A DNA stretch of 64,000 bases from Thermoplasmata archaeon (lineage in GTDB: Archaea; Thermoplasmatota; Thermoplasmata; Lutacidiplasmatales; UBA184), in contig JAKAUN010000013.1 in the NCBI GenBank assembly GCA_021817605.1, forward strand, positions 62,001 to 126,000. Reading direction: 5' to 3'. The notes under the pieces are model-generated. The model worked only from the letters and a program-made list of their open reading frames with translations, made no database searches and had not been told where the DNA came from. Shown here in pieces: positions 54,189-63,013 of this stretch. The position numbers and the translations under genes were made by a program. Every line of letters begins with the position of its first letter. Positions within the stretch are counted from its first letter, which is position 1.

Positions 54189-54941
54189 CTACGCGGTTCC
54201 GTGCAGCAGCTCCGCGAGGCTGCGGGCGAGCGGGAGGAGCGGTCTCCGCTGGAAGAGATTGCGTCCGATGCAGATGCCCGCCCCACCGACCGCCATCGCG
54301 CCGCGTACGATCCCGAGGAACTCGTCCTTGTCGTCCAGCCGTACCCCTCCGCCGATGAGCAGGGGGACCGGCGTGCTCGAGCAGAGCCGGGCGAACTCCT
54401 CGGGCGAGCCGGGATAGCTCGTCTTGACGATGTCGGCCCCGGTGTCCGCCGCCGCACGGGCTGCGTGACGAAGCTCCTCCGGGTTCACCGTGCCGGGCTT
54501 CTTCACGTAGGCCATGCACAGCAGCGGCAGCCCGAGCCGGTGGCACTGGTCCGCCGCCTCGCCGAGGTCGCGAAGCATCTCGGGCTCCTCGGGGACGCCG
54601 AAATTCACCTGTACGGAGAGCAGGTCGGCTCCTAGGCCGACCGCCTCTTCGGCCGACCCGACCAACACCTTGCGCTGGGAGGTCGTCCCGAGCGAGGTCG
54701 AGGCCGAGACATGCACGCCCAGCCGGACCTCCGGGCGGAGCGTCGGCGCGATTTGCCGCACGGCGCCCTTGGTCACGATGAGGAGATCGACGCCGCCGTC
54801 CTGGAGCTCGGCGGCGAGCGGCGGGAGCTGTTCCAGCCCGTCGATCGGTCCCATCGACACCGAGTGGTCGAGCGGGACGGAGAAGAGCTTGCGCTGGGTG
54901 TTCGGGAACAGGCGCCTCATTCGGATCTCGGTTCCGTGCAT
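54189..54941 (-). CDS. aroA': 2-amino-3,7-dideoxy-D-threo-hept-6-ulosonate (ADH) synthase
   Basis: The enzyme condenses L-aspartate semialdehyde with 6-deoxy-5-ketofructose-1-phosphate, the first archaeal shikimate step. The 250-residue class I aldolase-like barrel has SVPLDHSVSMGP (D25), Tyr145 in CMAYVKKPG, Schiff-base K173 in DIVKTSYPG, and the phosphate loops LIGGGVRL and GICIGRNLFQR. A plain fructose-bisphosphate aldolase is the alternative, but the adjacent dehydroquinate synthase II supports ADH synthase. It is the first gene of the operon, with GGGGAG Shine-Dalgarno and a TATA-like box near 54998. Confidence 0.93.
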   Translation of the reverse strand: MHGTEIRMRRLFPNTQRKLFSVPLDHSVSMGPIDGLEQLPPLAAELQDGGVDLLIVTKGAVRQIAPTLRPEVRLGVHVSASTSLGTTSQRKVLVGSAEEAVGLGADLLSVQVNFGVPEEPEMLRDLGEAADQCHRLGLPLLCMAYVKKPGTVNPEELRHAARAAADTGADIVKTSYPGSPEEFARLCSSTPVPLLIGGGVRLDDKDEFLGIVRGAMAVGGAGICIGRNLFQRRPLLPLARSLAELLHGTA

Positions 54942-54993
54942 GATGTTCTCCCCTCGTGGAGCTCGAGAGGCGCCCGGAAGGACCGGCCCGACG

Positions 54994-55001
54994 CGTTTAG
55001 G
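54994..55001 (-). promoter_or_regulatory. TATA-like box of the aromatic cluster
   Basis: CCTAAACG on the minus strand lies 53-60 nt before the ADH synthase ATG. The message would have a leader of about 30 nt carrying GGGGAG, unlike the leaderless genes nearby. Confidence 0.45.
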
Positions 55002-55137
55002 ACGCGCGGTTCGGGGCGGCGCCTCCCAGGCGCCTCCCGTTCACCAGAGCCAGGCCTCGGCAGTCCGCTCCGCGGGCACACTGCACCGTCCCTCGCCGGA
55101 CCCGGCTGCCATCGTGAGGCTAACCTCGTTTCGCCTC

Positions 55138-55866
55138 TTAACCCTTCGTGGGGTCAAAGCCGGTCGCCCCGAGCACCCCGTCGACCAGGAGCGCGTGGAG
55201 CGAAAAGCCCCGCAGCATCTGCTCCCACATCTGCCGACGGACCTCCGGGGTCGTGGCAAACCGGGCGACGATGCGGCCGATCCATTCCGAATGCTCGACA
55301 TCCGCCGTGACGTGGAGCCGGTAGTACTCGAGGTGGTCCTCCGCTACCTTGTAGTGTTCGCGGAACGAAGGGAGCAGCCGCGCGCACAGCTCGACGTTCG
55401 GCGGCTCGGAGGAGCCCGCCGCCGAGACGTAGAAAGGGTGGACGCGGTTGGTGTAGAGGAAGTCGTCGATGGCGACCATCGTGCTGGGGAGCACCGACGC
55501 GGCAAGGACCTTGGCCCGGGGAACACCCAAGCCCTCGCAGAACCTCAGCCAGAGCTCCGGATGCCCCGGAGCGCTTCCCTTCGGGTCGCCGGCCTCCTCT
55601 ACCAGCTGGTCGAGGATGAGGCGTCGGTACGGGTCGTTCGCCGGGTCGATCGGGCAGTTGGAGTACCGCTCGGCCATGGCGATCGGCACCGAGGCAAGCC
55701 AGGGGTAGAACTGCTGGACCCACTCCTGCACGACGGGGCGGGGGACCCGTCCGTGTTCGAGGGCCGAGAAGAACCGGTGCGTCGTGAACGGATGGTTCTC
55801 CGTCTTGAAGCGGGTCAGCTCGTCCCGGAACGCTTCCCCCTCGAACCGCTCCCACGGCGCGGCCAT
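55138..55866 (-). CDS. PqqC/TenA/CADD-like haem-oxygenase-fold protein
   Basis: The 242-residue all-helical protein resembles the PqqC/CADD group of iron-containing oxygenases. It has HPFTTHRFFSAL, WVQQFYPWLASVPIAMAERY and EEAGDPKGSAPGHPELWLRF. The last blocks are FREHYKVAEDHLEYYRLHV and ADVEHSEWIG, with the His/Glu ligands expected of a di-iron site. In bacteria such proteins make p-aminobenzoate (CADD) or act in PQQ synthesis; here the substrate is unknown. ATG at 55866 lies about 27 nt from a TATA-like box. It sits directly upstream of, and in the same direction as, the aromatic operon. Confidence 0.8.
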   Translation of the reverse strand: MAAPWERFEGEAFRDELTRFKTENHPFTTHRFFSALEHGRVPRPVVQEWVQQFYPWLASVPIAMAERYSNCPIDPANDPYRRLILDQLVEEAGDPKGSAPGHPELWLRFCEGLGVPRAKVLAASVLPSTMVAIDDFLYTNRVHPFYVSAAGSSEPPNVELCARLLPSFREHYKVAEDHLEYYRLHVTADVEHSEWIGRIVARFATTPEVRRQMWEQMLRGFSLHALLVDGVLGATGFDPTKG

Positions 55867-55887
55867 CGGCGGGCTCGGACCGGGGCG

Positions 55888-55897
55888 GCGTATTTGG
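55888..55897 (-). promoter_or_regulatory. TATA-like box of the PqqC/CADD-like gene
   Basis: CCAAATACGC on the minus strand is centred about 27 nt before the ATG at 55866. Confidence 0.55.
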
Positions 55898-55924
55898 ACC
55901 CCGGGGTTACGGGCGGAACCCCCC

Positions 55925-55932
55925 GGTTTATC
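55925..55932 (+). promoter_or_regulatory. TATA-like box of the CoA-transferase operon
   Basis: GGTTTATC is centred about 28 nt before the GTG at 55956. It forms a compact divergent promoter pair with the box at 55888. Confidence 0.55.
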
Positions 55933-55955
55933 GCGGAGGAGCCGGCTGCGCCGCC

Positions 55956-57266
55956 GTGAACCCACGTTCCTCCGGCTCGATCGTTCCGGGCTTCGGGCCC
56001 CTCGAGGGGGTCCGTGTCCTCGAGTCGGCACGTTTCGTCGCCGGGCCTTGGGCTTCGACCTACCTCGCCGAGTTCGGGGCCCGGGTCGTCCACGTCGAGG
56101 GGCCGCCGTTCGAGCCGCCCTACGCGGACCCGACCCGCACGCTCACTCCCGTCCTCGCGGGAGGCTCCCCCGAGGACCGTGTCTCCGAATCCTGGGTCCA
56201 GTATGCGCGCAACAAGCTCGCCGTCGGGCTGGACGTGCGGCGCCCGGAAGGCCGGCAGGTCTTCCTCGACCTAGCGAAGGTCTCCGACCTCTGGATCGAG
56301 TCGTCACGACCCGGGACCTACGACAAGCTCGGACTCTCGGACGCGGAGCTCTGGGAGGCGAACCCGCGTCTCACGATCGTGCACGTCTCGGGCTACGGGC
56401 GCACCGGCGACCCGCAGAGGATCGCTGCGCCGTCCTACGACCTCACGGCCCAGGCCTACAGCGGCTATCTTGCCCTCCAGGGAAAGCCGGATCCCGAGCC
56501 GCCGATGCGCTCGGGCACCGCGCTCAACGACACCGTCACCGGCCTCGCGTCGGCGGCGGCGGGGCTGATGGGCTACATCCATGCCCAACGGACCGGTCAC
56601 GGGCAGGCGGTCGACGTCGCGCAGTACGAGGTCTTCTTCGTCCTCCTCGAGAACCTGGCGCTCGACTACTTCGAGCGCGGCGTCGTGCGCGGGCGTTTTG
56701 GCACCGGCCACGCCCGCCTCCACCCCTACGACGTCCATCGCGCCCGGGACGGCTGGGTGGTCGTGGCGGCGCCGACGCCGCAGTCGTTCCGCCGGCTCCG
56801 CGAGCTCGTGGGACTTCACGAGACCGCCTACGACGAACCCGCCTACCGTCTCGAGCATCGCGAGCCGGTCGATCGGGCGATTGCGGCGTGGTGCGCGGAG
56901 CGCACGATCGACGAGCTCGAGGCGCTGGGACGGGAGCACGACGTGGCGATCACCCGGGTGGCGGACATCGCGAAGCTCGCGCAGGACCCCCACTACTCGG
57001 CGCGGGAGATGTTCCTCGAGTGGGAGGACCCCGTGGCCGGCCGCGTGAAGGGAGCCGGTATCGCGCCGAAGTTCTCTGCGACCCCGGGGAAGGTCTGGCG
57101 AGGTGCCCCTTGGCTCGGTCAGGACAACGACAGGGTGCTGCGGGAGCTCCTCGGCTATCCCCCCGAGCGGATCGGACGGCTGCGCGAGCTCGGGGTGGTC
57201 GGGGAGGACCCGCCTCGCGGGCCGCCGTCCTCGCGTGTTCCCCACTACCGCTCCGGGGGTGGCTAG
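55956..57266 (+). CDS. Family III CoA-transferase (CaiB/BaiF type)
   Basis: The 436-residue enzyme moves CoA between carboxylic acids through an aspartyl-CoA intermediate. It has VLESARFVAGPWASTYLAEFGARVVHVE, VQYARNKLAVGLDVR, HVSGYGRTGDPQRIAAPSYD with the catalytic Asp followed by LTAQAYSG, and GHGQAVDVAQYE. The substrate is unknown. The acyl-CoA dehydrogenase gene starts 5 nt downstream, so the pair probably activates and oxidises one acid. A succinyl-CoA:glutarate transferase is one candidate. GTG at 55956 appears leaderless. Confidence 0.92.
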   Translation: MNPRSSGSIVPGFGPLEGVRVLESARFVAGPWASTYLAEFGARVVHVEGPPFEPPYADPTRTLTPVLAGGSPEDRVSESWVQYARNKLAVGLDVRRPEGRQVFLDLAKVSDLWIESSRPGTYDKLGLSDAELWEANPRLTIVHVSGYGRTGDPQRIAAPSYDLTAQAYSGYLALQGKPDPEPPMRSGTALNDTVTGLASAAAGLMGYIHAQRTGHGQAVDVAQYEVFFVLLENLALDYFERGVVRGRFGTGHARLHPYDVHRARDGWVVVAAPTPQSFRRLRELVGLHETAYDEPAYRLEHREPVDRAIAAWCAERTIDELEALGREHDVAITRVADIAKLAQDPHYSAREMFLEWEDPVAGRVKGAGIAPKFSATPGKVWRGAPWLGQDNDRVLRELLGYPPERIGRLRELGVVGEDPPRGPPSSRVPHYRSGGG

Positions 57267-57271
57267 CCGCG

Positions 57272-58456
57272 ATGCCCGCCCTCTGGCCGCTCCCGGACGA
57301 CTCGCTCGTCCGGGAGGTCCGCTCCGTCGCCGACCAGCTCGCCCTTGCAGCGAGGTATCGGGCCCTCGACCGCACACCCGAGTTCCCTCGAACCGAGTTC
57401 CGTGCTCTGGGCGAGGCGCACCTTCTCGGGCTCACGATTCCTCCGAAGGCCGGGGGGAGGGGCCTCCCCCTGGAACGCGCCGCGGTCGTGCTCTTCCATC
57501 TCGCCTACGTCGGCGGGACGACCTTCGCCAAGCTCTCGCTCCAGCCGGAGTTCACCTCGGTCCTCCTCGAACGCGGCTCTCCCGACCTCGTCCGGCGCTG
57601 GTTCGACCCGCTGATCCGAGGCGAGCGGCTGGTCGGCAACCAGATCACCGAGCCGGCGGCGGGCTCGGACGCACGGGGCCTTGCCCTGCGCGCGGAGCTC
57701 CGGGGGGACGTCTACGAGCTCACGGGGGAGAAGAGCGAGGCGGCGTTCGCCGCCGACGCGGAGGCGGCCCTCGTCTACGGCAAGGTGGGCGAGGGCGGGC
57801 CAGGAGAACCGGTCACGGCCTTCCTCGTGCCCCAGGACCTCGCGGGGATCTCCCGCACCATCGAGCCGACGGACATGGGCGAGAGGTGGCAGCGTCGGGG
57901 GCGGGTGGTCTACGACCACGTCCGGCTGCCCGTAGGGTCCCGTGTCGGTGGCGAGGGGGACGGGTTCGCGCCCCTCCTGCGCGAGCTGGTCCGCGAGAGA
58001 GGACTGCTCGCGGCGATCTACCTCGGGGTCGCCCGCGCGTCGCTGGACGAGACGATCGCCTACGTCGGCGAGCGCGCTACCTTCGGTCGTCCGCTGTCGG
58101 AGTACCACTCGGTGGCGTTCCCCCTGGTCGATGCGGCGGCCGAGCTCGAGGCGGCGTGGCTCCTCACCCTCGAGGCCCTCCGCCGCCTGGAGCTGGGCGA
58201 GGAGGCCGCGGCCCCCACCGCCATGGCCAAGGTGCTCGCGAGCTCCTCGGCGCTACGCGCCGTCGACCTCGCGATCCAGTTCCACGGGGGACGCGGCTAC
58301 TCCGGCGCGCTCGCCCACGAGCAGAGGTACCGCGACCTGCGGAGCGGCCCGATCGCCCACGGGCCCAGCGAAGTGCTGCGCGGCCTCGCCGCGCGCAGCC
58401 TGTGGGCAGCCCGCTCCCGCAAGAGCTCGGGGCCCGGACCCTCCTCGCAGGAGTAG
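57272..58456 (+). CDS. Acyl-CoA dehydrogenase
   Basis: The 394-residue FAD flavoenzyme oxidises an acyl-CoA. It has LLGLTIPPKAGGRGLPLE, GNQITEPAAGSDARGLALR, and ERATFGRPLSEYHSVAFPL. The C-terminal QFHGGRGYSGALAHEQRYRDLR is followed by GPSEVLRGLAAR, in which the Glu is the expected base region. A glutaryl-CoA dehydrogenase is possible given the upstream CoA-transferase, but the decarboxylating Arg/Glu pair was not checked. ATG at 57272 is chosen from spacing; the long open frame upstream runs through the CoA-transferase in another frame. Confidence 0.92.
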   Translation: MPALWPLPDDSLVREVRSVADQLALAARYRALDRTPEFPRTEFRALGEAHLLGLTIPPKAGGRGLPLERAAVVLFHLAYVGGTTFAKLSLQPEFTSVLLERGSPDLVRRWFDPLIRGERLVGNQITEPAAGSDARGLALRAELRGDVYELTGEKSEAAFAADAEAALVYGKVGEGGPGEPVTAFLVPQDLAGISRTIEPTDMGERWQRRGRVVYDHVRLPVGSRVGGEGDGFAPLLRELVRERGLLAAIYLGVARASLDETIAYVGERATFGRPLSEYHSVAFPLVDAAAELEAAWLLTLEALRRLELGEEAAAPTAMAKVLASSSALRAVDLAIQFHGGRGYSGALAHEQRYRDLRSGPIAHGPSEVLRGLAARSLWAARSRKSSGPGPSSQE

Positions 58457-58587
58457 CCAGGGCTCCCGAGAGCTTCCGCGGCGAACCTCCGAGCCGAGGG
58501 AGGTTCCTGCCGGCACCCCGGAAACGACCGCTCGAGGCCGGCGGAGGCGCTGGGAGTCCTCCGCGAAGCGCGGCTGGCAGGCGTACA

Positions 58588-58597
58588 AGGTTTAACC
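58588..58597 (+). promoter_or_regulatory. TATA-like box of the second thermopsin
   Basis: AGGTTTAACC is centred about 31 nt upstream of the ATG at 58624. Confidence 0.5.
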
Positions 58598-58623
58598 CCA
58601 CCCCTCCGCCTCGGGCGGGGCAG

Positions 58624-61600
58624 ATGTCCACGAACCCAAGGCGGCCGGGCCGTGCGGGCCTCATGGTGGCGCTCGTCCTGGTGGGTTCGTTCGGCTCCCT
58701 CGCGACGGCCGGGGGGACACATTCCGCCCTCGTCGCGTCGGGCGCGGGGTCGTCGGTCGGGATCGTAGGTGTCGGCGCCCCGGCCGTGGCCTCCCGGTCC
58801 GGGAGTGGGCCGGTGGGTGGGTCGGTAGCGCCCGCGTTCTCTTCCCCGCCGGTTCCGTCCAACCCGGGCGCCGCCGCGGCGAGTCGGGTGCTCTCCGCGA
58901 CGAGGGCCGCCGGGGTGCCCTCGAACCTCGTCTACGTGCCTCGTCCCTCGGTCTCGGCAGCCCGGCTCGACGCGGCCAAGGCCGGCGACCTCGTGAGCCC
59001 TTCCTATAATGCGAGCCCCGCCCCGATGGGCCTTGCCTACTACGGGCTCAGCGCCGGGCCGTCCAACTCCACCGTGGCGACCGTTCTCAACACGACCCGA
59101 ATCCTCGCGACGGTGACGACGAACGCGACGGGGGTGCAACCTCTCGACCTCGTCCAGGCGAATCCCGACGGCTACGGCATCCAGCTCAACGCGGTGCTGA
59201 CCGACGTCACGCTGTTCGGCCACCACGGCTACTCGTTCTGGACCCAGAACGTCGTCGCCTACTACCCCGACACGCAGCTGATGACGATCGTGACCAACGT
59301 CTGGAACTTCTCGAGCTCCTCGGCCCTGATGACCCAGAACGCCCTCCGCTACAACGGCATCAGCGGCTCCGCCTCGGACGGGCCGAACGGGACGAACAGT
59401 GTCGGATCGCTCGGCTTCTACTACGGCGAGCGGGTGATCTCGACCCCGATCAGCTATCCTTTCACGCTCAGCCTCTACCTCAACTCGACCATCATCGACC
59501 ACCGTGACGCGGTCGACTTCGGGATCCGTCTCAGCGGAACCGGCGAGGGTTTCGCCTCCTCGGCCTGGGACTATGTCGTGTTCAATTCGATCCGAGCTTC
59601 CGGCGCGCCCGTGAGCCGGCCGGCGAACTACACGGCCAACGGCTTTGCTTACAATCCCATGGGGGTCCCGGACGATTTCGAGGTCACTGTCGGCGGACCC
59701 GGATCGGGCAGCCAGGCGACGCTCTTCGCTGCCGACGCCACCCTCGGGCTCGCCTACTACGCCGGGAGCCGCTTTGTCTCGGTGCCGTCGGCCTTCAGCT
59801 ACGGGGGGGAGACGGGCGAGACGGCCACGGGGGCGAACGTCGCCTGGAGCAACGCTCCCGGTGGGCCCTCCGGTCTGTCGACCTACGGGACGATGACCAC
59901 CGGACCCTCCGTGCTCACCGGACTGTGGAACGCGACAGGGGCCAAGGGCTCGTTTCCGCTCACGATCGCGTCGAACCCCCTCAACGCGATCAGCATCCTC
60001 ACGCCGACCGGCGCCGCTCCGACGTTCACCGTCGAACAGCCGTCCGTGGCCCCGGGGGGATTCACCCGGACCTTCTACCTCGCTCCCGGGCACTACTCGA
60101 TAGTCACCGAGCTCTCCGGCTACGCGTCGGCGACCCACGCCATCGACCTCACCGCTCCGACGACCCTCTATGTCAACCTGACCGCGGACGCGGCCCTGGG
60201 CGTCTACACGCCGCTCTGGGCGTTCTCCAACGCGGCGGTCGGAGCTCTGGCCGTATCGGGGAACGGGACCGCAGCGAACCCGTACGTGATGCCCAGCCTC
60301 CAGCCCACGGCGATCGGGTCGACCTTCGGGATCTACAACGAGTACGGCTTCCCGGCATACCCCGCGGTCCTGTTCTACCGGACGAGCGTCCCGGTCGAGT
60401 TCGCACGGCCGCCTCCCTTCACCACCACGACCGACACCGCGGCCGGCGCGGGGACCTACCTACCGGCGACCAACGACCCGCCGTACTGGTTCTGGGGCGC
60501 CTCGAACGTCTCGATCGTCAGCGCGGGCGGCATCTCGGGCTGGTTCGCCGAGAACGCCTTCATCCCGACGCTCTTCAACGCCTTCAACGTCGTCTTCTAC
60601 GAGGGCGGCCACAATCTCGTGGCGAACTCCACCTTCGATTCCGAAGCGCAGGGCCTTCTGCTCTACAGCGGCGGGACGTTCTTCGGCCCGGCGAAGGTAG
60701 GGGGCGGCAACAACACCGTCTGGGGCAACACGTTCGAGGAGCGATCCCCCCCGAGCGCGCGCTTCCCTCTCCTGTCGTCGAGCCTCGCGGTAGGCCTCAT
60801 GGTCGCCGAGTCGAACGACCTCATCTACAACAACAAGTTCCTCTCGCCGATCACGGCCTGGCAACTGCCCATCGACCTCTACACCGGCGCCCCGGAGCTC
60901 TTCACCAACTCCTGGAATGTCGCTCGGCAGCCCGCCTCCAACGTGAACCACGCTAGCGGATTCCCCTTCGAGCCGCTCACGGGAAGCATCCTGGGCACCT
61001 CCTATCAGGGGGGCAACTTCTGGTGGGACTACGGGGACGCCGCGCGAGGCAATCCCTACGGTGTTCTGCCCTACCACGAGAACCTTACGACGCTGCTGCC
61101 GAGCCTGCTCGGCGGTCCGGTCTACCATGCGAGCTATATCTACCCCGGCGGGGACTCGGTGCCGCTTCTGCCGTTCACTCTCTACCCGCTGACGGTCGAG
61201 GCGACCCCCGCCTCGCCGGGGTCGGTCTGGGGGGCGAAGATTTCCAACGCGACCGAGCTGCTCGCGAACTTCACGACCGGCGCGAGCTCCGAGGTGGTCT
61301 ACCTTCCGAACGGGAGCTACTCCTACGCGGGGCTGAGCTCTCCTGGCTACCTCTACACCGGCCCGACGCCCGGTTCGCTTACGATCGCGGGGTCGAGCGC
61401 GACCCTGGCGCTCCCGTTCTCGAGCGTGCAGACCTACCCGGTGATGTTCGTCCCCAGGGTGGTCGTCGCCGGGGCCACGTGGGGAGCCGAGATCCTCAAC
61501 AAGGCCACGTTACTCTTCTCGAACTTCACGACCGGCGCCACCTCGCGGGTCCTCAACCTCCCGAACGGGACCTACGCCTTCCGCGCGATCGGGACCGCGA

Positions 61601-62481
61601 ACCTCCTCATCCCGCCGCGCAAGGCGGGCGGGTTCAAGGTTGACGGCCACGAGCGGTTCGTCGTGCTTCCGTTCCACGGGCCCTCCGGGTTCCGCTCGCT
61701 CGTCTTCCATGCCCGGGGGCTCCCGCGGTTCACCGCTTGGTCCGTGAGGGTCAACGGGACCTCGGCGGTAGGCTATCCGTACAACCTCACCGCCGTGACC
61801 GAGCGCAAGGCGATCCTCTTCGCACTTCCCGCGGGGAGCTACGACTACCGGGTCACCGGCCTCCCGGGCTACGCGGTGAGCCCGGCCAAGGGCGTCGTCA
61901 CGCTGCCCTCCTCCTCGAACGTCGCCGTGCACCTCAAGTTCAAGGTCTACAGCTACCGCGTCACGTTCACCGAGTCGGGTCTCCCGGCAGGGACGGCATG
62001 GGCGGTCAAGGTCGGCAAGGAAGGCCGGCATGCGTCGGTCCCGTCCCTCGTGTTCTCCCTGCCGAACGGCAGCTACACCTTCAGCATCCGACCCAAGGCG
62101 GGTTGGAACACCACCTACCGGGGGAGCTTCACCGTGAACGGCACGACGGTGAGCCTCCCGGTCGTCTTCTCCCCCTACACCTACGCGCTCACGTTCGACG
62201 AGAGCGGGCTCGCCAGCGGCACGAACTGGAGCGTCACGGTGGGGAGCACGACCCACGTCGCCTCAGCTCCGAATCCGATCGTGTTCGCCGAGAAGAACGG
62301 CAGCTATGCCTATTCGGTCGGCGTCGTGACCGGCTTCGCGGCGAGCCCTTCCAGCGGCACGATCGGCGTCGCCGGCCACGGCGTGGTGCAGGCGATCGCC
62401 TTTGCCGCGGCTCCGGTGGCCGTCCCGCTTTCCCCGCTCGGTCGTTCCCCCCTCGCCTTCGCCCTGCCCCGACAGGACTAG
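58624..62481 (+). CDS. Large thermopsin-family secreted protein with ESGL-type repeats
   Basis: The 1285-residue extracellular protein has a signal segment (about 14-32, LMVALVLVGSFGSLATAG). The thermopsin domain spans about 130-430, with LAYYGLSAGPSNSTVATVLNT, YSFWTQNVVAYY, VTNVWNFSSSS and FYYGERVIS. A middle region (about 550-850) reads like right-handed beta-helix turns (HNLVANSTFDSEAQGLLLYSG, NTVWGNTFEE). From about 855 to 1265 come five or so beta-rich modules of 70-85 residues with signatures TESGLPAGTAWAVKVG and LPNGSYTFSI. There are many sequons but no cysteine that I could find, and no C-terminal anchor. Probably a surface-bound or released acid protease with glycan- or wall-binding modules. 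The frame continues far upstream through the dehydrogenase, but promoter and signal peptide fix the start at 58624. Confidence 0.85.
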   Translation: MSTNPRRPGRAGLMVALVLVGSFGSLATAGGTHSALVASGAGSSVGIVGVGAPAVASRSGSGPVGGSVAPAFSSPPVPSNPGAAAASRVLSATRAAGVPSNLVYVPRPSVSAARLDAAKAGDLVSPSYNASPAPMGLAYYGLSAGPSNSTVATVLNTTRILATVTTNATGVQPLDLVQANPDGYGIQLNAVLTDVTLFGHHGYSFWTQNVVAYYPDTQLMTIVTNVWNFSSSSALMTQNALRYNGISGSASDGPNGTNSVGSLGFYYGERVISTPISYPFTLSLYLNSTIIDHRDAVDFGIRLSGTGEGFASSAWDYVVFNSIRASGAPVSRPANYTANGFAYNPMGVPDDFEVTVGGPGSGSQATLFAADATLGLAYYAGSRFVSVPSAFSYGGETGETATGANVAWSNAPGGPSGLSTYGTMTTGPSVLTGLWNATGAKGSFPLTIASNPLNAISILTPTGAAPTFTVEQPSVAPGGFTRTFYLAPGHYSIVTELSGYASATHAIDLTAPTTLYVNLTADAALGVYTPLWAFSNAAVGALAVSGNGTAANPYVMPSLQPTAIGSTFGIYNEYGFPAYPAVLFYRTSVPVEFARPPPFTTTTDTAAGAGTYLPATNDPPYWFWGASNVSIVSAGGISGWFAENAFIPTLFNAFNVVFYEGGHNLVANSTFDSEAQGLLLYSGGTFFGPAKVGGGNNTVWGNTFEERSPPSARFPLLSSSLAVGLMVAESNDLIYNNKFLSPITAWQLPIDLYTGAPELFTNSWNVARQPASNVNHASGFPFEPLTGSILGTSYQGGNFWWDYGDAARGNPYGVLPYHENLTTLLPSLLGGPVYHASYIYPGGDSVPLLPFTLYPLTVEATPASPGSVWGAKISNATELLANFTTGASSEVVYLPNGSYSYAGLSSPGYLYTGPTPGSLTIAGSSATLALPFSSVQTYPVMFVPRVVVAGATWGAEILNKATLLFSNFTTGATSRVLNLPNGTYAFRAIGTANLLIPPRKAGGFKVDGHERFVVLPFHGPSGFRSLVFHARGLPRFTAWSVRVNGTSAVGYPYNLTAVTERKAILFALPAGSYDYRVTGLPGYAVSPAKGVVTLPSSSNVAVHLKFKVYSYRVTFTESGLPAGTAWAVKVGKEGRHASVPSLVFSLPNGSYTFSIRPKAGWNTTYRGSFTVNGTTVSLPVVFSPYTYALTFDESGLASGTNWSVTVGSTTHVASAPNPIVFAEKNGSYAYSVGVVTGFAASPSSGTIGVAGHGVVQAIAFAAAPVAVPLSPLGRSPLAFALPRQD
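61180..62430 (+). repeat. Tandem ESGL/LPNGSY protein-module repeats
   Basis: Within the second thermopsin, about five degenerate units of 210-260 nt recur. Each begins with a strand pair around G..W.V.V and ends LPNGSY.F.V...G. Clear copies centre on LPNGSYSYAG, LPNGTYAFRA, LPAGSYDYRV, LPNGSYTFSI and KNGSYAYSV. DNA identity between units was not computed. Confidence 0.6.
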
Positions 62482-63013
62482 TCGCGAGGAGCCGAGCTCA
62501 GCGCGGCGAGCACGGCGTTACTGCGCCTCACGGCGGGAAGCCGCCCGCGGGACGGGCGAGGCAGCTGCTCGACCTCCCCATCTTCTCGGAACGGGTCGAA
62601 GACGGACGAGGGGCGCTCTCGACCCTCCGGTGGCCGACGGCGCGCGTCAAGCGAGGGCTGGCGGGCCAAGCCGAGGCCGGCGAGCCAACCGATGCGCCCC
62701 GGATGACCTGGGTGATTTAGTTGGCGAGCTACCCCCCGAGCTCGTGCAAGAAGATCGGACGGTCTTCGGGCCGAACGCCCTCGGACCACGGAGGATCTGC
62801 CTCCTCGGGCCCAAAGCCTCAGGAGATGCACTAGGGATGCGACTCAGGGCCCCCCCGGACGCGACGGTGCCCCCCAGGCAACCCCGAGGGGCGTTGGCAC
62901 GCACCCTCCCACGGCTCGCCGGCGTCCCGACGCCGGCGTGAAAGGCCGGACCGGGGGGTGGGGCCCCGGCGGCCCGCGGTCGAGAGGGAGGATGCGCGGG
63001 GGATCTGCGTCTT
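62482..63013. other. Intergenic region between convergent genes
   Basis: I see no supported gene, hairpin terminator or RNA here. Open frames on both strands run into the flanking genes and lack motifs. Confidence 0.5.

Noticed and set aside
55784-58456. 890-codon frame that would fuse the dehydrogenase to an upstream extension
   Set aside because: The upstream part overlaps the CoA-transferase in another frame and is Arg/Pro/Gly-rich; family homology begins at the ATG at 57272.
57103-58623. In-frame extension of the large thermopsin through the dehydrogenase gene
   Set aside because: A TATA-like box and a signal peptide directly follow at 58588-58700, and the extension has no motif of its own.
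61180-62430. CRISPR-like or DNA-level tandem array
   Set aside because: The periodicity is at the protein-module level with variable spacing; no conserved short repeat with unique spacers was seen anywhere in the window.
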